A stretch of 64,000 bases of DNA from positions 744,001 to 808,000 of the forward strand of contig JAVLUZ010000228.1 in assembly GCA_036768485.1 (NCBI GenBank), given 5' to 3'. Shown here in pieces: positions 12,501 to 24,500 of this stretch. The notes under the pieces were generated by a model. The model ran no database searches. It was not told the DNA's origin and was given only the letters and a program-made list of their open reading frames with translations. The position numbers and the translations under genes are program-made. This DNA comes from Mermis nigrescens. Its lineage: Eukaryota > Nematoda > Enoplea > Mermithida > Mermithidae. Position 1 is the first letter of the stretch. Each line of letters starts with the position of its first letter.

Positions 12501-15500
12501 TCAATTTTCGCGCGCCATTATATTCATGCTTTGACTATATTTTGTTCAGTTTGTTACGGCTTTTTTGATTTTTTAGAAATTTTTTTTTGTTTTTATGGTC
12601 CAGAAAGATAGAGCACCGTCAGAAAGGCTTGAAAACGATGTTTTTGAGGCGTAACTATCATTTTTGGACCCAAAAGGCACTTTATAATTTACCACCCCCA
12701 GAATTTCCATGCTGTGCATGTATGGCTCGTACCCGTCCGATGTCCAATGATATCCGATGCTATTTTCGCCGTGCGATTTAGTATACACGTCTATCTTCGA
12801 TGCGACCATAAAGGCGGAATAAAATCCAACTCCGAACTGACCGATTATCGAATCAGTCCCGGACGAACCTTTCTCCTTCAGCTCAGCCAAAAAGGCCTGC
12901 AGGTTAATAAAGAATTAAAAGTTTTTAAAAAAGAGAGTAGCACGACAAATAGAAAAAGTGAGAATAGAGGAAAAATTACCAGGGTGGCCACTGGCTTCCT
13001 GAAATAAAATTCCTGGGTTTTTCCCGGTTGATTTATGGACATCCCGGTTTTAAATCATGCTTTGAACGCACACTATATACACAGAAGTGTCATGATAAGA
13101 ACATGAAAAAGGATAAGACACAAGCAACTTTTAATCAAACAAATGCAAATACTACACTAAACGTGTTGGAACAATCATAATTTCTTTTTCAATGATGTTT
13201 ACGAATTGTCGATAGCAGTTCTCGCAGCCTATAATATAGTACAGTAGCGATTTTAGTGTGGTAAAACAGGGTTTTCGATCTTTGGTAGTGTATTTCAGCT
13301 AATTTCTGGATTTCTCACGCCAAAAATTACTAAAAATTGTCTTAAAACAGCGCGAAGCGCCGAAAAATTTGACATTTTTCCCTTCTAAATGCAAATCTGC
13401 CATTTTAAATATATAAAGGACAAACAATTACTAATTTCGGCGCAAAGCGCCGAAACATTTTGGGAATTTCACACCTTTTTACAGTTTTTGTCTTCCCGAA
13501 AATATTTGTACATTTTGTACACAGACATTTTTGGGTACTTTAATATGTTACAGTCACTAGCGGATCCAGGAAAAAATTTTGGGGGGCGGTCCTAAAATTT
13601 CAAGTCAGATATCTCGAGAACCATTAAAAAATAAGCAAAAATAAGGGCAGTTTTGAGCGTATCTCGGCGAGCTCTAAACGATGAAGAAGACAAATTTCAA
13701 AATAAAATATGAAAGATTTTTCACCTCATTCAATATTGATACGCAGAAAGTTGATCATTTAAGCTATCTGCACAACCGATTTCTCATAATTAAATTCACG
13801 AGTAATTTCTTACTTCCTGTCTTTGTATTTAATCATTGTACTTTATTGAGAAAGATTATACAGGTAATTACTGATTCGGCGCGAAGCGCCGAAAAAATTG
13901 ACATATTCTAAGTAAGCTCGAGCTTGAGCGATTCTCAGTGGGCTACAAGACAAGAAACAGGTAAACAATAAATCCGGCGCAAAGTGCCGAAAAAATTGAC
14001 ATATTCTGCAAGTCAATCTCAAATGTGAGCGGTTTTGAGCGGGCTATAAGACAAGAAAAATAGATAAACAATTCTTTATGTGATAACTCAAATTTGAGCT
14101 GTTCCGAGTGAGCTAGAAGGCAAAAACTATAGGGCGGTCCTGCCCAACAGGTCAGGTCACAAATTTACGTTACCCGACTATGCATTAGACACAAAAACTG
14201 CAAGAAACACCCTCGCTGTTACAGCTGAAGGATATGGAAGACGCACTCAAACGCCTCCAGCGGGACCCAAGGCGGAGTACCGGAAAATTTTGTAAAATGA
14301 AATTTCGAAATGTAACGTTAAAACTTTCACAAAATCGGCCGAATTACGGTTCTTAACTCAGCCTGAAAACAGTTAACCAGCTCCTTCATACTAACAAACC
14401 ATACAAACTCTTGCTTTGAAATGCGTTCTGAACTGAAAAACAAAACGAAACGCAAAATTGTCGATAACCGGCACACAGACACGATGTCCAGCCAGCGTTT
14501 AGAGTTTCAACCGATAAATAGTACAGTAGATTAAAACACTAAATTGAAGTGAAGCACTGGAATATTTTGGCTGCTTCAAACACAATGCTGGAACACTATA
14601 ACGAAAAATAATGATGAATCGACGCGTAGCGCCGAAAACTTTTGACGTTTCTGCGTTTTTAGCTCAATTTAGGGCGCATTCCAAAGTATATCTGCTGCTC
14701 CAAAAAATTTTCAAAAAGGGTTTTGAAAGGGGCGGCCGCCCCCCCCCGATCCGCGCCTGGGTGCAGTAGCGACTTTAGTGTGGTAAAAACAAAGTTGTTC
14801 GACTTTTGGTAGTGTATTTTAGCTAATTTCTATGTCTCTAAGGGCAAAAATCACTAAGAATCGTCTTAAAACGGCGCGGTGCGCCGAAAAATTTGACATT
14901 TTTCCTTTTGAAATGCAATTTCTGCCATTACAAAGATATATAGAACACACTATTACTCATTTCGGCTCAAAACACCGAGAATTTTTGCGAATTTCAGACC
15001 TTTTTTGCAATTTTAGACTTCCCAAAAATCTTTGTATTTGTACAAAGACGGACCCGAAAAGGTTTTGTACATCGGGGAAAATCTTTGCCGAATACAAAAA
15101 AACATTGTTGCACAAACGTCTTAACGACCAATAGTACAAATAGCTACTAGCTATATCAAGCAAATAGAATACACAAATAGCCATCAACGATGTGACAATG
15201 GGCGAGAAGAAAAACGGAAATAAATGCTACATGATAAAATATAAAAAGACGTAAACTAGCATGATACTAAAAACGATGAAAAATGTAACATTGTACTATT
15301 AATCCAGTAATTTTGGTCTCCAAAAACTGAGCTCAAACTAAATTTCTTGACGAAAATCCCGGGTTTTTCCCGGGTGCCCGAAAAAACCCCGGGTTTTCCC
15401 GAGTTTCCGGATTCCCGGGTTTGGCCACCCTGAATAACAATAAAAATAAATGAAAAAGCTATTCTCGCCACGAAATTTGAACACCTATAAACACATCGTA

Positions 15501-18500
15501 CATGCACAAGGCCAAAAGTTCTAAAAGTTCTGGGAGGGGTAAACCGGGTTTCCTGGGAGAAGAGATAGATGATTAATTTTTCAACCTATTTAATGTCAAA
15601 TTTTGTCAAGTTTTAATACTTCATTCGTTTGATTTCATTCTTCGTGATATTTGTGCCTAAATTTGCATGAAAACAATAACGATAAGTGCGATTAAATGAC
15701 CTACAACATGAAAAACATACAAAATTATGGAAGAAAATTGTCTGGATGAATTTATTGAACAGTCTACTACTGCAAAAATTAGTATATGTGCCTGAAACTA
15801 TACTGTCAGACGTCATTTAACGCTTTTTCAAGGTTCGAGCAACAGTTTTGGTCCCAAAACGGCCTGAGGGGGGTTGTACGCCTTCCAAAAGTCCTGGTAG
15901 GGGGATACCCCTAGTGTGCAATTGTGATGCGCATACATGAGACAGGGAAGGATAGGGGATTCCCCATCCCCCGAAAGCCAGAAAAATTTTGATCCCCTAC
16001 TTTTTGAAGAAACTAAATTTTTTGGCCGTTTTGGCCAAAAAATGGAGGTCATTTACCCCTCGCCCTAAAAATGGCCGACGAGGACCCCTCACTCTAAATT
16101 TCGAGCCGTTACACGTACCTATAACGTAGTAGATCTTAAGAATTGCAAAGGATTGTTATACCAGCACACTTTATAGCATTATGCTTTTACACCGGCATAA
16201 ATGATCTTGAGGAGGTTTGGGAGGAGTTTCCCCAGAAAAGTTTTTAAGCTTCTATACATTTTTTTGACCCTCCCAAGAATTCGCGATTTCCAATTAAATT
16301 CGTACAAAAGTCGCTGCTTTAAGCGTTTTCAGCTATCTGTTTGCTCGAAAATGTTAAAATTTCGGCGCTTCGCGCCATATACTTATTTTTTGACAATATT
16401 TTGTTCAATCTATTGAATTTTTCGGTTTTTTTCCGAAAGTTTTTACGTTTTTATATTTTAGAAAGATACAGCATCGTCTGAACGCCAAAAATAATGTTTT
16501 TGACGTGAATCCTTCGTTGCTGAGCTCAAAAAAGGCACTATGTATATAGAAAAATTTTCTTAAGTATGACTGTCATATGTATGCGCACTACTTCCAACAA
16601 GCAATTTCAAGCCTGTCGTTAGTTTACACACTGTTCTTACCAAAATTTACAGCAAACGAAGCAGTTTCTGGCTGAATTATTGTATTTCTTTCGAGAAAAT
16701 GTGCTGGTCCTATCACCCGATAGATTAATTACATTATGTAAAGTAGTGATCGACCGGGGCGACTTTTTGGCCGGGGCCGGGGCGGTACCGGGGCTGGAAA
16801 CAAATCCCCGGCCCCGGCCCGGGGCCGGGGCCGGGCCGGGGCTGGCCGGGGTCAGACAAGGAAAATATTATTGCATGACACATACTTGGGGTGGGGGGCA
16901 TAGGAAAGAAATAATGAGCGATTGCTCCATTCAGTAGTAAATGGCTTTTCATATCAAGTTTTATTACTATTTATGTCACAAGAAACAAATTTAGTCTAGT
17001 GTTTCATTGTCTGAATCATCAATAAGGTCTATGTCGCTGCTATTAGCACACTCTGTATCATTCGAATCTTAGCTACGGCTACTGCTGCTGTAGCAATTGG
17101 ATGCAATAGGTATTGGATGTAATAAATGAGACATCACACATTCCCACATGGGGGAGGGGTATTACCCCCTCAGGGTCCAAGACACAAGTCACTGTCAGAC
17201 GATTTTTGGTGAAAACCTTTTGAATTTTTTGAACTTAATTTTTTAGTATGGCAAAAGTGTACCTAACTATTAGAATTTCACGAAGTGATACATTATTTTA
17301 TTATGTGAGCTAGAGTAAATAGATAAACTATCACTATAAAACATGCATGTAATCGCTTAAAATTTTATCAGGTTCCCTCAGTATACCTACATGTAACGGC
17401 TGGAAATCTAGGGTAGGGGTCCCGCGCCATTTTTAGAAGGAGGGGGTTAGCGACTAGATCAAAAATGGTAAAAACACATAAAAATAGCCAAAAAAGCACA
17501 GGCTTTCGCCAAAAAATGGGGGAGGGTGGTTAAATATTTTCTGACTTTCAAGGAAGTTCGGGGCTTCAAAGCGGAGATGGGGGATGGCCCAAATCCTCTG
17601 TCACATGTATATTCCTCGGCTATTTTCAGGGGAAGGGGGTAAGCGGCTCCATTTTTGCAGCCGCTTACCCCCCCCTTTGAAAATCTTTAAAATGGTAGAA
17701 TTTTCAATAAGGAATTCTACACCTTTTTACAGTTTTTGTTCTTCAAAAATCTTTGTACATGTACAAAGACGGTCCTGAAACGTCTATGTACATCAGCAAA
17801 AATCTTCCCCGAATACAAAAAGACCGTGCTTCTAAATGTGATAATTCGGCCTGAATTTAGTTGATAGTTCGGCGCGAAGTGCCGAAATTTTTATGAGCTT
17901 CTGATGGAATTCACACATAAAACTCGACTGAGAAAGCTAAAACAACTTTTACTACAAAAATGAGAAATATTACAAAAATTGTAATATGCGAATTAAATCT
18001 TGTAATAAGCAACACTGCGCTTAGAATGCAAAAATGGAAAAATGTCAAATATTCAGGAACCCAAAAATTAGCCAAATACACTACTAAAGGTCGAAAAACT
18101 ATGTTCTACTACCACACTGAAATCGTTACTGTACCATATTAAAGTATACAAAAATTTGCATGTACAAAAGAGTGTTTTTTGTATTTGCCAAAGATTTTTC
18201 CCGATGTACAAAGACCAGGACTATCTTTGTACATGTACAAAGATTTTTGGGAAGATAAAAACTGTAAAAAGGTATAAAATTCCAAAAATTTTTCGGCATT
18301 TCCCTCCGATATGAAAAATTGTCTGTCCTATACATCTTTTAAATGGCAAAATTTAAATTTAGAATGCAGAAATGTCAAATTTTTAGGCGCTTCGCGCCGT
18401 TTTGAGACAATTTTAGTAATTCTTGGCGTTAGAAACTCAGAAATTAGCTAAAATATACAATTAAAAGTCAAAAGACCCTGTTTTGCCACTAATTTTCTGG

Positions 18501-21500
18501 TCCTCCAATTTGGGATTTCACCCCTCCCTCAACTCTGGACCCTAGGAAACTATTTGAGACATATTTAGTTTATCGGATCGGACGCAATTCTGCAGCGTAG
18601 TTTATATTCGCCTATAATTAACCTCGGTCCTAATAACTATTACACAGGAAACGCGTTTTAAAGCACACGGTTCCCATTCAAATGAATGTAAAAGTGTTTT
18701 TTGTAGAAATAGTTTGTTAAAAACGTACAATTTATAACTAGAAATAGAACGTATTTGTCAACTCTAAATCTTTTAGCCATAGCTATGAATGAATGAGTTA
18801 AAAGTAGCATTTAGTTTAAATAAGTTAAGTGGAGGAATCGAAAATATGCAGATTTTCCTGAACATTCATTCATTAAAAGCTCATTTATACACAGTAGAAA
18901 ACTTATGACAAGGACTAAGTAAGTATACATATGGTCTAATCAGTACAGTTCTCAAAATTAACACTTGCTCATTGATAAATAAGTGCCAGTATCACAGCCT
19001 GTACAAAATACGAATTACACTAAATTTTTCCCCGGCCCCGGCCATTTTTTGACCTTGCCCCGGCCGGGGCCGGGGATGCTGAAAAATGGCCGGGGATTGC
19101 CGGGGCCGGGGCCCCGGTCGATCACTCGTGTGAAGTTTAAAAATCTGTAAAATTTTCCCGAAATTCTGAAAATTTTGATTGCGCTAACAGATTTCCTTCA
19201 TACCTTTGAGCCAGATTTAGCGATAGTGCCCAAATTTTCTATCAACTCCTCTTTCGTCATGCCGACGCCAGTATCCTGCAACGAAAAAACACAACAAATA
19301 TTATATGTAGGTATATACATACGTATGTATGCTACGTGCACAGTAAATAGGAAAGAAAGTTATTTATATAGGTACAGTCGAAGTCGGATATAAGACACCA
19401 CCTTAGGACCACACTTAAATGCGTCTTATAGCCGAGTGTCTTGTAAGCAGGGTTATGGTTTATTTCAATAAAACGTACTAAGTAAGGAAATTAGTGGAAG
19501 TAAACTGTCATAAAAGCTCGTTTAAATGATTTTTTCATGATATTCAATGTGCATCCTACAAAGCAGATAAAACTAAGCAAAAGTCAATATGCAGGGTGTC
19601 CCAGCTAACATTCGTGATTTTGTTTTTTAATAACTTTTGCAATTTTCATCCGTTTTCCTTCAAATTTTGTTACAGTATAGAAACAACATTGAAATTTTAT
19701 GTGTCATTTTTTCAGATCATAGTTTTTAGTGGTTATTAGTTTATTTGAAATATTTTATGGCGTATGCCGTTGAAAACGTGCAAAAGTAGCACCATGGTAG
19801 TATGGACGAAAAGCGTCGTCGTCATGGTTCAACAAAAGTTCAGAAGCGAGATGAAGCGTGACTCTCCCAGTGACCATAGCATTAGAAAGTGGCATTTAGC
19901 TTTGATGGAGACCGGTTCGGTTCAATGTCAAGAGGAAGCGAAGCAGATCGATACGGCCTAAATTCCCTCCGAACGAGCCGATCGGCTTCGCTTCCTCTTG
20001 ACATCTTGAATCGAACCGGTCTCCATCAAACTTGAATGCCACTTTCTAATGCTATGGTCACTGGGAGGGTCACGCTCATCTCGCTTCTGAACTTTCGTTG
20101 AACCATGACGACGCTTTTCGTCCATTCATACCATGCTGCCATGTTTGCGCGTTCTCCAACAGCATACGCCATAGAATATTTCAGATAAAATAATAACTAT
20201 TTATAAAAATGATCTGAAAAAATGACACACAAATTTTAATGTCGTTTCTATATAGTACGCTCCTAAAAAACCATTTTCATGTTTTTGGCTTATAACTTCA
20301 GAACAAATAGCATTGAAGAAGTCAACAAACACCTATTTTTGACAGCTGCCCTAGGCCTATAACTTGCTGCATGGAAGAATTTTTAGCGCCATCTTTCATA
20401 GCAAGTTTGCATGAAATACGAAATGTTGAATAAAAAACCACTTTTTCTCAAAAACCATGGGAACTAAAAACACCACCCCCAAAATGTTATGCGAAGTGCA
20501 TGGTTGGCAGCGTAAAACAGTTAGTTGACCTTGAATGATCACAATTTTGAAAAAAAATTCATTTTTACGATATTTCCGTTCATTTCATCACATTTATATA
20601 AAAATCAATTATTTTTTCTGAATTTCATTAAAAGTTCTATAAATTTCACAAATAAAGTCTTCAAGTGATAAAGAACGACTCTAGGTAAGTCTCTTCTACA
20701 TCCTCTGCAAAGAATCATTGCAAAATTATGCAACTTGATGAAAAGTAATTTCGTTGCCATGGCAACGTATACTTAGCATTGGTCTTTTTTAGAGTTACAT
20801 TGGTTTTTAGGTTACAATCGAACTTTTTTGGCAGTTTTTGGGGTGATTCTTATTTTTTGTGAAAAATAAATATCAGGCATCATGAAAGGTGCTACAAGGC
20901 ACATTCCTGCAAACTTTTGTAAAAATTGGTGCTGGTTTTTCTAGGTTACAACTGGTTTTTTTGAGGTTTGGCTTTGAAGGTATACTGTAGCTATGTGGAT
21001 GACATAGGAGAACTAAATTTTTTTCTGACATTAGTCTGCAAGGGAGCCTAACGTGAAAACATAAAAGATTCCACCAAATATGAATACGGGTAGAAATACT
21101 GACCCTCAAAAATGCTTTAAAAAATCATAAAAATGGCAATTTTTAGGAACTTTTCGACAAATTAATATCTCAAGTTTCTGAATGATCCGGAAAGCGATCA
21201 GGGGTCAGTTGTAATCCTCACGGCATAGCTTGTTCGCCAGTATAATATCATCAGTCATCTCCTTTTGGTTATGGAAAAAAGGGGTGGTTTTTTTTAGGTT
21301 ACAAATCGACTGGTTTTTTTAGGAGGCCAGCACTATACTGTAACAAAATTTGAACGAAAACGGATGGAAATTGCAAAAGTTATTAAAAAACAAAATCACG
21401 AATAGTTGGTTGGGAAACCCTGTAGATACTAAAAGCAGGCAAACTTCACACATTGCACTTCACACGTAACCTAATTTGCAGGAAAAGTCGTTCACAGATA

Positions 21501-24500
21501 CTTTATCGATTAGTTAGTTGAAGTAATCGCGTCTCATAGCCGAGGTTGCCGCGTCTTATAACCGAGGTGCACACGTCTTATAGCCATGCGTCTTACATAC
21601 CTTGCTTTATATGTATTAAGTATATAAAATGGGAGCAGGTCAGCTGCGTCTTATGAGTCTAATAGCCGAGTGTCTAATAGGCGAGTTTCTAATAAATCTT
21701 CATGCATTACGGATGACTAGGACCAGAGATTTTTGCGTCTTATAAGCCGAAAAGTCTTATATCCAGGGTGTTTTATAGCTATGTAAGTTGAACTGTATTT
21801 ATGAAATTATTTTTTTAATTTAACATATTTTTTTAAATTAATCTTGCATGCAGTAACTTCAAACAAAGCAGCCGCAAACAGAAAAAAAACAGGTTTTGTT
21901 TATCCCCTAAACAAACCGAAATTTGTATTCAAGGAAGATACACAACTCTAACCTTTTATTGCTTTTCGAAATTTTCAATCAGAAATTAAAAAGCATCTTT
22001 CGGTTTATGATCGAAAAACAGTCTGTTATTTTTTTGAAAAAAGCTCGTAATTTTATAAAGTATTACACAAAAAGTGAGGCGAATCGCTTTTTTTGAGTAT
22101 TAAACCAAGGAATTTGGCTGTCCTAAAAAAATCTGAAAATAAAATTCTGATAAAAAAAATCAAAAAACCTTGAAAATCCGATCGTCTTAGCTGTAATAAC
22201 GACTCAATATTTTCGGAGATGGATAGTCAGCTATGTAATTTCAGAATGGAGAAATGACTTAATATTTTCGAACACAAATGGCAAAAAACATCCAAAAATG
22301 GCCTAAAACGCAAGTTTTTGGCAAAAACGAGGAGGGGGCACTAAATCTCCTTTATAGGATGAGCAGAATCGACCGACTTTGGGTGGAGGATCCCCATCCT
22401 TCTGTTACATGATTTTGTGGGCGTTTGTGGTTTCACCCATACATACATGTAACGACCCCAAATCTTGAGCTGAGTGGGAGGGCGGACATTATTAGGGGAG
22501 AGGGTGGAATGGGAGGGTACGTGAATGAACTCCAATTTCTGACCAAAACGGCCAAAAAACACCTAAAATGCCAAAAAATTTCAATTTTTTCCCTAGAATC
22601 GGGGAGGGGTCACACATTTACATTGAGAGGGGTTTGAGGGGGTATCCCTTCTACCAGGACTTTTGAAAAGTACATATACCCCCTCAAGGCATTTTGGACC
22701 AAAACTCATTGGACGAACCACGAAAAAGCATAAAACGACGTCTAATAGCATAATTTCAATTTCATTCAGTTCTTTTTCTAGCATAGTGTAGCATTAAACT
22801 TACAACTTCTGCCATTCAGGCACATTTTTCTCATTATTTATTTTGTACATACTTGATGTTAAATTTAATTTCATCGTCCTTATTGTTATTTGTTCTCATT
22901 CAAATTAAACCACGAATATTCTACAAATTAAGTATCAAAATTTGACATTATATAACAAAAAATTACTCATTTACCACCCACCCCTCCAAGGAAACTCAGT
23001 TTACCCCCCTTCTCCTCCCAGAGCTTTTGGCCGTGTGCATGTATGGGGGAGTCAAAAATTTTCTGGCTTTGAGGGATGAGTGACGACTAACTTTGGACGA
23101 GGAATCCCCCATCCACACAATCCCATAGGGGATACTCTACCTCAGGGTCTACGACTCGAATCACTGTCAGACGATTTTGAACTGTAAAACATTTTCTGCA
23201 TGATTTTTGGGAACGAAAGTAGCAAAAATGTTAAATTTTTTAGGCGCTTCGCGCCCACTAGTACATTTGTATTTTGTTTACTCATAAAATGCCTATAATG
23301 TAGTTAAAACGATCAGAAAAGTCACAATTTTCGATGAATTCCACTAATTTTTTACTTACAAAAGAGACGAAACGAGTCAGAATTACATAAAGAACTCTAA
23401 AAAATGCAGTTTTCTACATTAAAACATTTTATATGTAATTTTTTTACCATTTCTCATACTTGACTCGCAAAAGAGGCTAGAACTTTGAATTTAGTGGTCT
23501 CAAATTTTGGGGTTCTACCCATCCCCTGAGCTTCCGATTCAGGAAAACTATGCCCCATTCCCAATCACGTCTGCTTTCACCCCTCTTTAAAAATTTCCCA
23601 GCCCAATTATTTTTTAACCCTAAATTTTTCAACCCAAAATTTTTTTCCAAATTTTCCAAAATTTTTTCAGAATTTTCGATTTAAAAAAAATCGTTCAAAA
23701 GGCTTTTCGGCTTTCATACTGTCAGTGCTCCGCGCGTCATATCCTAATTTCTGTACTCAATTTTTCCCATTTTTTCAAATTTTTCAAAGAGTATCATCAG
23801 AAACATTAAAAATGGTGTTTTCAACGCAATTCCACGGTTTTTGAGGCCAAAAAAGCACTTTAGAAAATATTTCGGCTTAACCCCCTCCAAAATTCCCATG
23901 CTGCGCACGTCCGCGTGTTTATGATATCGAACTGAGCACCTGAATCGAAAACGTGTGATGAAATTTGTCCGTCTTAATGCGTATTTCGTAATCTTGATTC
24001 GGCTTTCCATCCCCTGCGGTCAACTGCAAATAACGTAATTTTTCCAACGCGTCGCTGGCGTTCGAAACTAATTCTCTGATAAAAATCTGAGCGAGAAAAA
24101 TATGTATTTCGTAAATTAAAAACAGTGAAATAATCGAGAAATCGGTTTAAAATTGACCTCCTTCTCCGAATACAGCGAACGAGCGACAATGTCTAATAAC
24201 ATTCGAGTTTCGGCTTTGAATTCTCTTCGGTCGGCTGATAAAAACTTGATTTTATTAATTAAATTATCGAAAAATGAGATGAATAAAATAAAACATATAC
24301 ATGCACATACATAATAGAGGGGTGAGGAGCATATATGCACATAAGGGGGGGTGAAGGGAAGTATTACTCCCCAAAAGGGCAGACGGGCATGTACTTTCCG
24401 GCGATTCTGAGCTGATGGAACATTGTTTGCATCATTTTTAAAGTCAAAAGAAGTAAAAACGTCAAGATTTTTCCGGCGATTCGCATCAGATTAGTACTTT

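Larger units (their letters stand above)
12981..15432. mobile_element. Composite DNA transposon with CAGGGTGGCCA ends, hosting nested elements
   Basis: 11-bp perfect inverted ends: CAGGGTGGCCACTGG at 12981 and TTTGGCCACCCTG ending 15432. Both ends continue into CCCGGGTTTTTCCCGG-type sequence. The flanks AAAATTAC and AATAACAA match poorly, so the TSD is uncertain. Inside lie family E (13235-13554 and 14760-15125) split by the hAT element 13555-14759. No transposase frame. Confidence 0.6.
19592..21422. mobile_element. Mariner-like foldback (long palindrome) with HTH remnant
   Basis: Ends CAGGGTGTCCCAGCTAACAT and, inverted, CAGGGTTTCCCAACCAACTA; CAGGGTGTCCCA tips are typical of arthropod Tc1/mariner elements. 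The left arm (19592-19948) is mirrored by 19977-20252 plus 21334-21422, around a ~28-bp loop. Both arms encode a degraded helix-turn-helix ([30 protein letters not shown] when read on the right arm), resembling the DUF4817-type N-terminus of such transposases. No catalytic domain remains. Confidence 0.75.
19375..21795. mobile_element. pogo/Tigger-like DNA transposon copy 2, host of a three-level nest
   Basis: Ends CAGTCGAAGTCGGATATAAG and, inverted, CAGTTCAACTTACATAGC, with TA on both sides (19373-19374, 21796-21797). Shares GCGTCTTATAGCCGA and GTCTAATAGGCGAGTTTC phrases with 3846-5963. Split by the mariner-derived palindrome 19592-21422. Lies in TRAP1 intron 3. No transposase frame of its own. 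Confidence 0.8.

Noticed and set aside
11424..12732. Intron 5 as an intron created outright by a MITE
   Set aside because: The second TSD copy is at 12323, not next to exon 6, and about 600 bp of unrelated sequence precedes the acceptor. The intron therefore existed before the insertion.
12573..12890. Frame extending TRAP1 exon 5 for another ~50 codons
   Set aside because: After the GG-GTACGAG donor the sequence is a family A MITE with no Hsp90 similarity; the reading continues only by chance.
16745..19126. A single 2.38-kb transposon bounded by 16-bp inverted ends
   Set aside because: A third GC-rich copy stands alone at 5824, so two independent ~100-bp insertions in opposite orientation are simpler. 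No TSD was found.
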